Shown here: positions 11,349-19,953 of the stretch, in pieces
Layout: each line of letters begins with the position of its first letter
How positions within the stretch are numbered: position 1 is the first letter of the stretch
DNA from: Acidimicrobiales bacterium
GTDB taxonomy: Bacteria; Actinomycetota; Acidimicrobiia; Acidimicrobiales; MedAcidi-G1
Direction of reading: 5' to 3'
Length of the DNA: 64,000 nt
Assembly (NCBI GenBank): GCA_014239855.1
Contig: JAAZXY010000001.1
Span: 62,001-126,000 of the forward strand
Position numbers and translations under genes: made by a program
Notes under the pieces: model-generated
The model's input: the letters and a program-made list of their open reading frames with translations, nothing else
Databases searched by the model: none
Told to the model about the DNA's origin: nothing

Positions 11349-11374
11349 TATGGAGTCGGGGCTATGGTTCGGCC

Positions 11375-11761
11375 GTGGCCACCCCCGATCCGCACCCGGA
11401 CGCGCTGCTGGACGCGCTGCGGCCGGTCGTCGAGGCACTCGGAGGCACCCTGGTCTCTCCGGACGATGCCGACGGCGACGATGTCATGGTGAAGTGGGAC
11501 GACGCCGTGGTGGCCGCGGTGCGCCTACCTGACCCCCACCTGGACCTGCACGACGCGCTGCCAACGCTCATCGCCGAAGTCGAGCACGACATGGGCCGAC
11601 CGTGCGCCGAGATGGACCGCTCCCAGAAGCAGGACGCCGTGGCGCTCCTGAACGAACGGGGGGCGTTCACCCTCCGCAAATCCGTGGAGGACGTGGCCGA
11701 GGCACTCGGGGTGAGCCGCTTCACCGTCTACAACTACCTGGAGCGCGCCGAAGCGGACTAG
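11375..11761 (+). CDS. Small helix-turn-helix transcriptional regulator (YheO/DauR-type C-terminal HTH)
   Basis: VATPDPHPDALLDALRPVVEALGG...KQDAVALLNERGAFTLRKSVEDVAEALGVSRFTVYNYLERAEAD; divergent from the catabolic operon. Confidence 0.8.
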   Translation: MATPDPHPDALLDALRPVVEALGGTLVSPDDADGDDVMVKWDDAVVAAVRLPDPHLDLHDALPTLIAEVEHDMGRPCAEMDRSQKQDAVALLNERGAFTLRKSVEDVAEALGVSRFTVYNYLERAEAD

Positions 11762-11790
11762 ATCCACGCGTTCCGGTACGGTCCGCGGCC

Positions 11791-13284
11791 ATGAGCACCG
11801 AGCCCTCCCTTCCCGCCTCCTCCCTCCCCGCCCCCTCCCTCCCCGAAAGTGACGCCGAGCTGGCGCGGATCGACGCCGTCGGCCTGGCCGACCTGATCCG
11901 CAGCGGACAGCTCTCGGCCGTCGAGGCCGTGCAGGCCACCATCGACCGGATCGAACGCCTCGACGGCGAGTTGAACGCGGTCATCCACCAGCAGTACGAC
12001 CAGGCCCTCGAGCTGGCCGCCTCGCCGGACCTGCCCGACGGGCCGTTCCGGGGCGTGCCCATGCTCATCAAGGACCTGTGGGCCACCGAGGCCGGACAGC
12101 CCCACCACGCCGGTATCCAGGCGCTGAAGGACGCGGGGTTCACCGGAGACGTCGACTGCAACCTGGTCACCCGCTACAAGGAGGCCGGGTTCGTCATCGT
12201 GGGTCGGACGAACACTCCCGAACTGGGTCTGGTGGCCACCACCGAACCACACGCCTACGGGCCGAGCCGCAACCCGTGGAACACCGATCACAGCACCGGT
12301 GGCTCGTCGGGTGGAGCGGCGGCCGCGGTGGCCGCCGGCATCCTCCCGGCCGCCAACGCCAGCGACGGGGGCGGCTCCATCCGAATTCCGGCCGCCATGT
12401 GCGGCCTGGTGGGCCTGAAGCCGTCCCGGGGTCGGATCTCCCAGGGGCCGAGGGAGGAGTGGGGGTTCTCCTGCCAGCACGTGGTGAGCCACACCGTGCG
12501 TGACACGGCCGCCATCCTCGACACCTCGGCAATTCCGTTCCTCGGTGACGGCGTGGTGGCCCCCGACCATGGCCGGCCGTACGCCGGCTGCGTGGACGCC
12601 GACCCCGGTCGCCTGCGGATCGGCCTCATGCCCGACAACCACCGCAACGAGACCCACCCCGACTGTGAGGCGGCCACCCGTCGTACCGCCGATCTACTGG
12701 CCGATCTGGGCCACGAGGTCGTCGAGTCCCGTCCCGAGGCGTTCCTCCAGTTGGGCGACCTCAAGGAACTGGCATGGGCATTCACCGTCAACTGGTCGGC
12801 CGGCGCCGTGGTCAGCCTCCTGACCCTCGGCGACCAGTTGGGCCGGACGGTGACCGCCGACGACGTCGAACCGGGTACGTGGGCCATGGCACAGCGCGGG
12901 GAGGGCTACACGGCCCCCGACTTCATCAGGGCGCAGGGCATCCTCGGCGGCTGGCGCCGCTCCATGGCCCAGTGGTGGAACGACTTCGACGTGCTGTTGA
13001 CGCCGACCACCGCCCAGCCGCCGGCCCGGATCGGCGAGCTCACGCCCACCGACGACGACCCGGTGCGGGGCTCGAAGGGCTCACTGCCCTATTCGGTGTA
13101 CACGTCGCCGTTCAACTGCACCGGCCAGCCGGCCATCTCGCTGCCCATGGGCTCATCGGACGGTCTGCCCATCGGTGTCCAGCTTGTGGGTGCCTACGGC
13201 CGCGAGGACCTGTTGCTCTCGGTCAGCGGCCAGCTGGAACGGCTCGAGAACTGGTCGGCCAACCGGGCCCCCATCCACGCCTGA
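11791..13284 (+). CDS. Amidase (amidase signature family)
   Basis: FRGVPMLIKDLWATEAG...YGPSRNPWNTDHSTGGSSGGAAAAVAAGILPAANASDGGGSIRIPAAMCGLVGLKPSRG. Confidence 0.95.
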   Translation: MSTEPSLPASSLPAPSLPESDAELARIDAVGLADLIRSGQLSAVEAVQATIDRIERLDGELNAVIHQQYDQALELAASPDLPDGPFRGVPMLIKDLWATEAGQPHHAGIQALKDAGFTGDVDCNLVTRYKEAGFVIVGRTNTPELGLVATTEPHAYGPSRNPWNTDHSTGGSSGGAAAAVAAGILPAANASDGGGSIRIPAAMCGLVGLKPSRGRISQGPREEWGFSCQHVVSHTVRDTAAILDTSAIPFLGDGVVAPDHGRPYAGCVDADPGRLRIGLMPDNHRNETHPDCEAATRRTADLLADLGHEVVESRPEAFLQLGDLKELAWAFTVNWSAGAVVSLLTLGDQLGRTVTADDVEPGTWAMAQRGEGYTAPDFIRAQGILGGWRRSMAQWWNDFDVLLTPTTAQPPARIGELTPTDDDPVRGSKGSLPYSVYTSPFNCTGQPAISLPMGSSDGLPIGVQLVGAYGREDLLLSVSGQLERLENWSANRAPIHA

Positions 13285-13304
13285 TCCGCACGACTCCCGG
13301 GACT

Positions 13305-13700
13305 TCAGCCGCCGAGAAGGGCCACCCCGGGGAGGTCGTCGAACGCACCGACGTCGGCCGAGACCACCTGACGACCGGAGGCCGCGGCGGTCGCCGCTAT
13401 GACCAGATCGAGTTGACCCCTCGGACGTCCTGACCGACGGGTATGAGCCAGGAGACGACCGTGTTCCCTCGCCACGGCCAGGTCGTACGGAATCACCGGA
13501 AGCTCCTCGACCACCTGATCCACGAAGGCCCGACGACGGGCCCGATGCCGATCATCGGTGAGATGGACCCCCGCTTCCAACTCGGCGACAACCACCGCAG
13601 CGATGGCCGCATCGTCCTCGTCGAGGACCGCTCCATGGAGGTCCTCCCCGCCGCGCTCGATGTCGACCAGAAAACTGGTGTCCAGGAGGAGACGGTTCAC
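13305..13700 (-). CDS. PIN-domain (VapC-type) toxin
   Basis: MNRLLLDTSFLVDIERGG...VVVAELEAGVHL...DLVIAATAAASGRQVVSADVGAFDDLPGVALL; D-E-D PIN motif. Confidence 0.88.
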   Translation of the reverse strand: MNRLLLDTSFLVDIERGGEDLHGAVLDEDDAAIAAVVVAELEAGVHLTDDRHRARRRAFVDQVVEELPVIPYDLAVAREHGRLLAHTRRSGRPRGQLDLVIAATAAASGRQVVSADVGAFDDLPGVALLGG

Positions 13701-13939
13701 CCTCGTCCCTCGTAACCGATGAACTCCCGAAGGTCCCGGAGATCGTCAGCCCAGTCATCGTCGGGCGGACCCTGAGCGAGGAGGCGACGGACAGCCGCGC
13801 CGTTGGACCTCGCCGGGGCGGAGAGCCTGGCGACCGGACGGCCTTTCCGAAGAATGGTGAACTCGTCTCCACCCTGCTCAATGGCATCCAGGAGGTCGGA
13901 GAAGTTCCGGGAGGCCTCGGTGGCTGTCACGTCCGTCAT
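13697..13939 (-). CDS. Antitoxin of the Phd/YefM (prevent-host-death) type
   Basis: MTDVTATEASRNFSDLLDAIEQGGDEFTILRKGRPVARLS; 4 bp overlap with the PIN toxin. Confidence 0.9.
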   Translation of the reverse strand: MTDVTATEASRNFSDLLDAIEQGGDEFTILRKGRPVARLSAPARSNGAAVRRLLAQGPPDDDWADDLRDLREFIGYEGRG

Positions 13940-13943
13940 GGAA

Positions 13944-13958
13944 ATCAGACTATCTGAT
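13944..13958. promoter_or_regulatory. Palindromic operator candidate ATCAGA-CTA-TCTGAT upstream of the antitoxin
   Basis: 6 bp perfect arms immediately before the antitoxin ATG (13939, minus strand). Confidence 0.5.
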
Positions 13959-13997
13959 CATCTGGTGACCTGCGGGATGGCCTCAGGTCCCGTGCAG

Positions 13998-14028
13998 CTG
14001 GCCCCCATCTGGCCCCCATCTGGCCCCC
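13998..14028. repeat. Tandem repeat CTGGCCCCCAT x2.8
   Basis: Units at 13998-14008, 14009-14019 and 14020-14028. Confidence 0.9.
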
Positions 14029-14034
14029 GGCAGG

Positions 14035-14547
14035 TCAGGCGTCGAGGGCGGTCGTGCCGGCGCCCTGGAGGTCGACCACCGGCGGCTCGGTCGACCACGG
14101 GAAGTTGATCCAGCGATCGGTGTGGCGCCAGACGTACTCACAGTCGACCACCGACTGGGGCTTCTGGTACAGCACCGCGGACCGCACCTCGGCCACCGCC
14201 TCGGTCGCCGTCTCGTGCACCAGAGCCAGGGTGTGGCCGGTGTCGGCCACGTCGTCGACGATCAGGACCTTCTTGTCGTCCAGATCCACCCAGTCGACGT
14301 AGGGCGGCAGGATCACCGGGATGTCCAGGCGCTCGTCCACGCCGGTGTAGTACTCGACGTTCATCACGTAGAGGTTCTTGACGGCCAGGGCGTAGCCCAG
14401 CGAACCGGCCACGAACAGGCCACCCCGGGCGATGGACAGGATCATGTCGGGCCGATAGCCGTCGTCGGCCACCATCCGGGCCAACTCGCGGACTGCCGTG
14501 CCATAGACCGGCCAGTCCATTTCCTCGCGTTCTGGCTCAGCTCCCAC
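14035..14547 (-). CDS. Phosphoribosyltransferase (purine PRTase-like)
   Basis: PDMILSIARGGLFVAGSLGYAL...KKVLIVDDVADTGHTLALVHETA (PRPP-binding loop VLIVDDVADTG). Confidence 0.87.
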   Translation of the reverse strand: MGAEPEREEMDWPVYGTAVRELARMVADDGYRPDMILSIARGGLFVAGSLGYALAVKNLYVMNVEYYTGVDERLDIPVILPPYVDWVDLDDKKVLIVDDVADTGHTLALVHETATEAVAEVRSAVLYQKPQSVVDCEYVWRHTDRWINFPWSTEPPVVDLQGAGTTALDA

Positions 14548-14605
14548 GTCCGCTCCGTCCTCCGTGCTCGTGGCCGGGAACCTACCCCTTCAGTCACCTA
14601 TCCCT

Positions 14606-16363
14606 TCAGTCATAGGTGGCGGCAACCGTCCACCGGCCGTCGGTCAACACCACCAGGCGGGCCGTGCCATCGGCCGTCACCATCTGGAGCCGCACCCGTC
14701 GCCGACGCCGCAGGGGATCCCACCAACGTTCGTCGACCGGCCACGGCCCGGCCCACGCCACGACCCGCTCCCCCGTCGCGGCCGCCGGTCGGGTCCCGAC
14801 GGATGACCGCGGGACCACCAGACGGTCGGGCGGCGCCGAGAGGCCGCCCCGTCCGTCCACGGTCACCGGGGCACCCGCGGCATCCACCACGCCGACGGCC
14901 ATCGGCTCGACGTGGACGGCCGCCGGGGACGGCCCCGGCAGGGCACCCGGCCAGGGCTTCACCTCCTGGTCTGATCGGGCCGACCCCCTTCCCCGGTCGC
15001 CGACGGACCCGGTCTCCTGGAGCGACTCGACGAACGGCACGAGGGCCACCCGGTCGTCGGGGTCCCGGCCACCCCGCCACTCCGGGATCCTCACCGACCC
15101 CGGACCCAGCAGCCCCACCACCCGGGCGCATGCCCGCCCGGCCCGCTCGTCAGCCGCCGAGACCCCGCCCCAGAACCCCATCTGACGCCCCGATGCCGGA
15201 ACCACCTCATCGGGGGCCAGCACCAACCTCGTGATGCCCGACGTGGGGCGGACCGCCGGCGGACCGTGCAGCCATCCCTCCAGCTGCCACCGGACCCGGT
15301 CGGCCACCGCGGCCGGACCCAGCACCCCCTCGTCACGCCAACGACGGGACACCCGCTCGCCGTGCTCGGTCTCGGCTTCGACCACCACCCGGGTGCAGGC
15401 CATCCCCCGCGTCGAGAGCCGTTCGTGGAGGGCCTCGGCGGCTGATCGGGCAGCGAAGGCCGCCCGGTCGATCCGGTCCACCGGCGGGTCGAAGTCCACC
15501 GACACCGCCAGGTCGGGTGGCGCCGGGCGATGACCCGCCGGACGGTCGTCGATCCCTGAAGCCAGACGGTGGGCGTCGAGGCCGACGGTCCCGAACCGGG
15601 CCAGCACGTCAGCCACCGGGAGAGCGGCGAACGCTCCGAGGGTGGTCAGGCCCAGACGGACCAGGACGTCGACCAGATCCGCGGTCGGGCCCGCCGACGA
15701 CCCGGCCAGTGACTCGACCGGCAGCAGTACCTCCACGGGGAGGGGTGCCAGGAAGGCCGGGCTCCCGCCCCGGGGGACGATCATCGGGTGCTCCGGGGCC
15801 GGGCCGCCACCACGGGCCGCCAGGCCGGCGGCGAACGCCCCGTCGGCCACTCCCACCCGACACCCCGGTATCTGGCACCCCGGTACCCGGGACCCCGGAC
15901 CCCCGTCCGACCCCGACCCGACCCGGGCCACGGCAGCGTCCACCACCTCGGCGGCGTGACGCACCAGGGCCACCTCCCCACCGAACAACCGGACCGGGCC
16001 CCGGACCCCGAACGAGCACCGGCCGGGCCGATTGGCCTCCACCCACGGGGTGACCGCCCCGAGGGCCGAGACCACGGCCTCGAACCCCCGGGCCTCCCGA
16101 CCCTCGTCACGGGCCAGCACCCGGACCTCCGGACAGAGGAACTGGGCCTCACGCCTCCGCTGCCCCCGAGCCACGCCAACGGCCCGGGCCGGACCGTTGG
16201 CCGCCACGACCCGACCCGCCCCCAACACCAGGGCCGGTTCGTCGGAGACCACGCCCAATGCGACCAGCGGCCAGTCCGGGCAGCCCACCACCAGGATCCG
16301 GACGGCGGCCGGTGTCGCGATCGACCCGTTCACGACTGGCCCGTTCACCACAGGCCCGTTCAC
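14606..16363 (-). CDS. imuB: ImuB-like, catalytically degenerate Y-family DNA polymerase homolog
   Basis: 585 aa beginning ILVVGCPDWPLVAL (no DxD-type metal site); HhH/little-finger-like middle (LVDVLVRLGLTTLGAFAALPVADVLARFGTVGLDAHRLASG); C-term WWDPLRRRRRVRLQMVTADGTARLVVLTDGRWTVAATYD; immediately follows an ImuA-like gene. Confidence 0.87.
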   Translation of the reverse strand: MNGPVVNGPVVNGSIATPAAVRILVVGCPDWPLVALGVVSDEPALVLGAGRVVAANGPARAVGVARGQRRREAQFLCPEVRVLARDEGREARGFEAVVSALGAVTPWVEANRPGRCSFGVRGPVRLFGGEVALVRHAAEVVDAAVARVGSGSDGGPGSRVPGCQIPGCRVGVADGAFAAGLAARGGGPAPEHPMIVPRGGSPAFLAPLPVEVLLPVESLAGSSAGPTADLVDVLVRLGLTTLGAFAALPVADVLARFGTVGLDAHRLASGIDDRPAGHRPAPPDLAVSVDFDPPVDRIDRAAFAARSAAEALHERLSTRGMACTRVVVEAETEHGERVSRRWRDEGVLGPAAVADRVRWQLEGWLHGPPAVRPTSGITRLVLAPDEVVPASGRQMGFWGGVSAADERAGRACARVVGLLGPGSVRIPEWRGGRDPDDRVALVPFVESLQETGSVGDRGRGSARSDQEVKPWPGALPGPSPAAVHVEPMAVGVVDAAGAPVTVDGRGGLSAPPDRLVVPRSSVGTRPAAATGERVVAWAGPWPVDERWWDPLRRRRRVRLQMVTADGTARLVVLTDGRWTVAATYD

Positions 16364-16369
16364 TGCCGG
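16325..16369. repeat. Three tandem 15 bp units (CCCGTTCACNNCNGG) spanning the imuA stop / imuB start
   Basis: Units 16325-16339, 16340-16354, 16355-16369; in the imuB frame they encode (V)NGPVVNGPVVNG. Confidence 0.9.
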
Positions 16370-17145
16370 ACGGGAACGCCATCCGGACCCGGCAGGAGCA
16401 ACGCATCACGGCGGCCCTCCGTCGGGAGGCCCCGGCCACCGACCGACACGTCCATCCGACGGGACCGGAGGCGGTCACGTTCCCCGTCGAGCCCACCCCA
16501 CCCCACCTCGTCGACCGAGAAGCGCAGATCAAGACGTCCCGGCCACCCGTCGACCGGATGGTCCACTCCCGGCGACAGGTGGACCAGCACCGACCCACGC
16601 TCCCGGCAGCGGGCCGCCAGACGTCGGACGTCGCCCACCGACGGCCGGTGCCCGGGCGAGACCAGCACCAGGTCGACCGCCCCCACGAAGGTGGCCACCA
16701 CCGGGGCCCACTGTCCGGGGTCCGGGGCGTCGACCACCACCAGACGCTCCAGGGCCACCCCGATCTCGGCCGCCGCAGCCAGGCCCAGATCACCGTCGCC
16801 GACCACCACGGCCCACGAACCGGTCCCGGTGGCCCGGGCCATGAGGGCGAGGGCCACCGACCGGGCCCCGGTACCCGACACCCCCACGGTGATGCCCCGC
16901 CGGAGCCCGTCGGGGAGCAGGCCGGCCAGGGCCTCGAGCACCGGAAGGGCCCGGTCCACGGCCAGCGTGGTCGGCCGGACCCGACGGGCTGCCTCGGCCA
17001 GCGACGGGACGGCCCGCAGCGCCGGTCCGGCCCCTTCCGGAGGGCCGGCCTCCGGGAACGGGCGCTCCTCCGGCAGCAGGTCGTCGAACGGTTCGGGTTC
17101 AGCCAGGAGGCTCCGGGGAAGGGCCGCGGGAAGGGAGCGGGACAT
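16360..17145 (-). CDS. imuA: ImuA'-like (RecA-like SOS mutagenesis accessory) protein
   Basis: MSRSLPAALPRSLLAEPEPFDDLLPEERPFPEAG...ALPVLEALAGLLPDGLRRGITVGVSGTGARSVALALMA...; 4 bp overlap with imuB; LexA box upstream. Confidence 0.82.
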   Translation of the reverse strand: MSRSLPAALPRSLLAEPEPFDDLLPEERPFPEAGPPEGAGPALRAVPSLAEAARRVRPTTLAVDRALPVLEALAGLLPDGLRRGITVGVSGTGARSVALALMARATGTGSWAVVVGDGDLGLAAAAEIGVALERLVVVDAPDPGQWAPVVATFVGAVDLVLVSPGHRPSVGDVRRLAARCRERGSVLVHLSPGVDHPVDGWPGRLDLRFSVDEVGWGGLDGERDRLRSRRMDVSVGGRGLPTEGRRDALLLPGPDGVPVRQ

Positions 17146-17155
17146 GTCCCCAGTA

Positions 17156-17171
17156 TCGAACACCTGTTCGA
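17156..17171. promoter_or_regulatory. LexA (SOS) box TCGAACACCTGTTCGA
   Basis: Perfect 6 bp arms TCGAAC-N4-GTTCGA matching the actinobacterial SOS consensus, 10 nt upstream of the imuA' ATG. Confidence 0.92.
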
Positions 17172-17209
17172 TCAGAACAAGCGCGGCGCTCCGGTTTCCG
17201 GGCCGTTGA

Positions 17210-17854
17210 TCAAGCAGGCGGTGGTCCGGCGTGGCGGCGGATCCAGGCGTGCATGGCGATCCCCGACGCCACCCCGGCGTTGATCGATCTCGTCGATCCG
17301 TACTGGGCGATCGAACAGACCATCGACGCCGCGTCCCGCACCGCGTCGGACAGCCCCGGGCCCTCCTGGCCGAACACCAGCACACACCGCTCCGGCAGGT
17401 CCGTCGACTCCAACGGCACCGACCCGGGCAGGTTGTCGATCCCCACCAGAGGGAGGTCCTCGGAGGTCGCCCACGCCACCAGATCGTCGACCGTCGGGTG
17501 GTGGTGGACGTGCTGGTAGCGGTCGGTCACCATGGCGCCCCGCCGATTCCAGCGACGGCGCCCCACGATGTGCACGCCAGCGGCCAGGAAGGCGTTGGCC
17601 GTGCGGACCACCGTCCCGATGTTGAGGTCGTGTTCCCAGTTCTCGATGGCCACGTGGAACGGATGCCGGTACCCGTCGAGATCGTCGACGATGGCCTCCA
17701 TGGTCCAGTAGCGGTAGCGATCGGCCACGTTGCGGCGGTCACCGGAAGCCAGCAGTTCGGGGTCCAACCGGGGATCGTCGGGCCACGGCCCGGGATGGGG
17801 CCCCACACCCACCGACTCCGACACCGGAACCGACTCCGCGACGGGTTCCGACAT
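17210..17854 (-). CDS. TrmH/SpoU-family RNA 2'-O-methyltransferase
   Basis: NWEHDLNIGTVVRTANAFLAAGVHIVGRRRWNRRGAM...CVLVFGQEGPGLSDAVRDAASMVCSIAQYGSTRSINAGVASGIAMHAW. Confidence 0.92.
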   Translation of the reverse strand: MSEPVAESVPVSESVGVGPHPGPWPDDPRLDPELLASGDRRNVADRYRYWTMEAIVDDLDGYRHPFHVAIENWEHDLNIGTVVRTANAFLAAGVHIVGRRRWNRRGAMVTDRYQHVHHHPTVDDLVAWATSEDLPLVGIDNLPGSVPLESTDLPERCVLVFGQEGPGLSDAVRDAASMVCSIAQYGSTRSINAGVASGIAMHAWIRRHAGPPPA

Positions 17855-19110
17855 CAGTCCACGAGGGCCTGGTTCACCAGGGTTCGCAGGTCCCACCGCA
17901 ACGACACGTGGGTCGAAGACGGCAGCAGTTGGGTCAGGAACACGCCGTGGATCCCCTCGGCCGGGTCAACCCAGAACGCCGTGCTGGCCATGCCGCCCCA
18001 CGAACCCTCGCCCCGTGTGGCCTGCAGCCGACCTCGGGCCGGGTCCTCCACCGTGGCCAACCCGAGACCGAACCCACAGCCGGTGAAGAAGCCCGGCGTG
18101 TAGAGCGGGTCGCCGACCTCGTCGAGGTGGGCACCACCGGGCAGGTGGTTCACGAACATCTGCCGGACCGTCCGGCTCCCCAGGATCCGTCGGCCGTCCA
18201 GCACACCGCCGCCGACCAGCGCCGTACAGAAGCGGTGGTAGTCGGCCATGGACGACACCAGCCCTCCCCCACCACTGGGCCACGACACGTCGGCGAATCC
18301 GGTGGTCGGACCGGGATCCAGGAGCGCCGGCTCGGCACCCGGCGTGAAGGCGTAACACGACGTCATCCGATCGAGCCGATCGTCGGACACCCGGAAGACG
18401 GTGTCGACCATGCCCAACGGTTCGAGTACCCGGGCATGCAGCGCCTCGTCGAACGGACGCCCGTCGACGACCTCCACAACCCTGCCCAGCACGTCGGTGG
18501 CCATCGAGTACGACCACCGGGTCCCCGGCTGGTGCCGCAACGGAAGGGTGGCCAGCAGGTCGATCCGCTCGGCCAGGGACCCACCGCGCTCCAGAGCGTC
18601 GATCCCGGCCCGGCGGTACATCTCGTCTACCGGATGCTGATTCAGGATCGAATAGCTGAGACCCGCGGTGTGGGTGAGCAGGTCGGCAACGGTGATGGGG
18701 CGTTCGACGGGCACCGTCTCGGGCTCGTCGGCCGTTCCGCCCACGAACACCTCCATGTCGGCGAAGGCGGGAAGGAACCGCGACAGGGGGTCCCGCAGGC
18801 GGATCCGGCCCTCCTCCACCAACTGCATGACGGCCACCGAGGTGATCGGCTTGGTCATCGAGAAGATGCGCCACAGGCTGTCGTCGGCCACCGGCACCGC
18901 CTGTTCGCGGTCGGCCAGCCCGACCGTGGACCGCAGCACGACCTTCCCGTGGCGGGCCACCAGTACGTCGGTGCCGACCATGTGACCGTCATCGACAAAG
19001 GCCTTGGCGAAGTCGGCCACCCGCTGGAGCCGGTCGGGATCCAGTCCCAGATCGGCGGGGTCGTGCATGTCGGGGCCGGGAGTCGGGGCGTGCCCCATGT
19101 CAGAACTCAA
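17854..19110 (-). CDS. Serine hydrolase / class C beta-lactamase-family esterase
   Basis: DSLWRIFSMTKPITSVAVMQLVEEG (SxxK), RWSYSMATDVLG (YxN-like), 418 aa. Confidence 0.9.
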   Translation of the reverse strand: MSSDMGHAPTPGPDMHDPADLGLDPDRLQRVADFAKAFVDDGHMVGTDVLVARHGKVVLRSTVGLADREQAVPVADDSLWRIFSMTKPITSVAVMQLVEEGRIRLRDPLSRFLPAFADMEVFVGGTADEPETVPVERPITVADLLTHTAGLSYSILNQHPVDEMYRRAGIDALERGGSLAERIDLLATLPLRHQPGTRWSYSMATDVLGRVVEVVDGRPFDEALHARVLEPLGMVDTVFRVSDDRLDRMTSCYAFTPGAEPALLDPGPTTGFADVSWPSGGGGLVSSMADYHRFCTALVGGGVLDGRRILGSRTVRQMFVNHLPGGAHLDEVGDPLYTPGFFTGCGFGLGLATVEDPARGRLQATRGEGSWGGMASTAFWVDPAEGIHGVFLTQLLPSSTHVSLRWDLRTLVNQALVD

Positions 19111-19120
19111 CGGGGCTGGA

Positions 19121-19450
19121 TCAGCCCGCGGCGCCGGTCAACTCGTCGTCGCTCGGAACCTCGACGCCCTCGACCCAGTACAGGTAGAGGCCGGCGATGA
19201 TCTCCTCGACACCGTCGAAACCGGTGTCGGAGAACTCCACGGTGACGACGTTGCCGTTCACGTGGACGCCGGCAATGCCGCCGCGGGCGAACAGTCGGCG
19301 GGCCAACTCGTCGGTCGGTGTGCCACCGGAGATCTCGTCACCGGCGCGGAAGCGCTCGTGACCCATGCCGGTCAGGGCACGGTTGGTCTCGTACCGGACG
19401 ACCCCGGCTCGAGAGGACGGCTTGGCAACGACGGTGATCGGCTGACCCAT
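19121..19450 (-). CDS. Small conserved protein resembling an Nfu/NifU N-terminal-type domain
   Basis: ITVVAKPSSRAGVVRYETNRALTGMGHERFRAGDEISG...ARRLFARGGIAGVHVNGNVVTVEF. Confidence 0.55.
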   Translation of the reverse strand: MGQPITVVAKPSSRAGVVRYETNRALTGMGHERFRAGDEISGGTPTDELARRLFARGGIAGVHVNGNVVTVEFSDTGFDGVEEIIAGLYLYWVEGVEVPSDDELTGAAG

Positions 19451-19461
19451 GGCAGCGCAGG

Positions 19462-19932
19462 CTAGCGGTCGGTGCCCATCGCAGGGTCAGCGGCATCGTT
19501 GCCCACAGCCGGTTGCCCGGATGGTTCTGCGGTCAGGTCCCGATCGGCCCGGTAGAGGGCCCCGGCCAGACCGATGGAGGCCAGGGCCAGAACGGTGTGC
19601 ACCACCTTGAAGCTCACCTCATGGTCGCCGAACAGCATGCCGCCGCCCCGCACCGTCCAGAAGACGATGGTCCACAGGCAGAACATCGCCACCAGACGGG
19701 TCGATCCGAGTGGGCGACGGTGCCAGAGCCCGAGCGGCACGGTGGCCACCAGTGCGGCCAGGACGAGGAAGACGAGGGCCACCACGATCCGCCAGGTACG
19801 GGCCCCGGCGGTCAGGTCGTCGTCGCCGACCACGTTGCGGATCCGACCCACCCACACCAGGGCCGTCCACGCCACGGCCAACCAGAGGAGTCGCACGAGG
19901 CCTCGCCTGTTTCCGTTCGTGTTTCCGGTCAT
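19462..19932 (-). CDS. Hypothetical membrane protein (about four hydrophobic helices)
   Basis: 156 aa with LVRLLWLAVAWTALVWVG, WRIVVALVFLVLAALVATVPLGLW, LVAMFCLWTIVFWTV, VVHTVLALASIGLAGALY. Confidence 0.7.
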   Translation of the reverse strand: MTGNTNGNRRGLVRLLWLAVAWTALVWVGRIRNVVGDDDLTAGARTWRIVVALVFLVLAALVATVPLGLWHRRPLGSTRLVAMFCLWTIVFWTVRGGGMLFGDHEVSFKVVHTVLALASIGLAGALYRADRDLTAEPSGQPAVGNDAADPAMGTDR

Positions 19933-19953
19933 GGACGAAAACGGTACCGGCGG

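Noticed and set aside
14122-17209. Plus-strand ORFs of 370 and 473 aa over imuA/imuB
   Set aside because: Pro/Arg/Thr-rich frames opposite the imuA'-imuB genes; codon composition is the complement artifact of GC3 bias.
14035-17896. Mobile or phage island around the toxin-antitoxin and imu genes
   Set aside because: No integrase, transposase, tRNA or flanking direct repeats seen; genes are typical chromosomal actinobacterial content.
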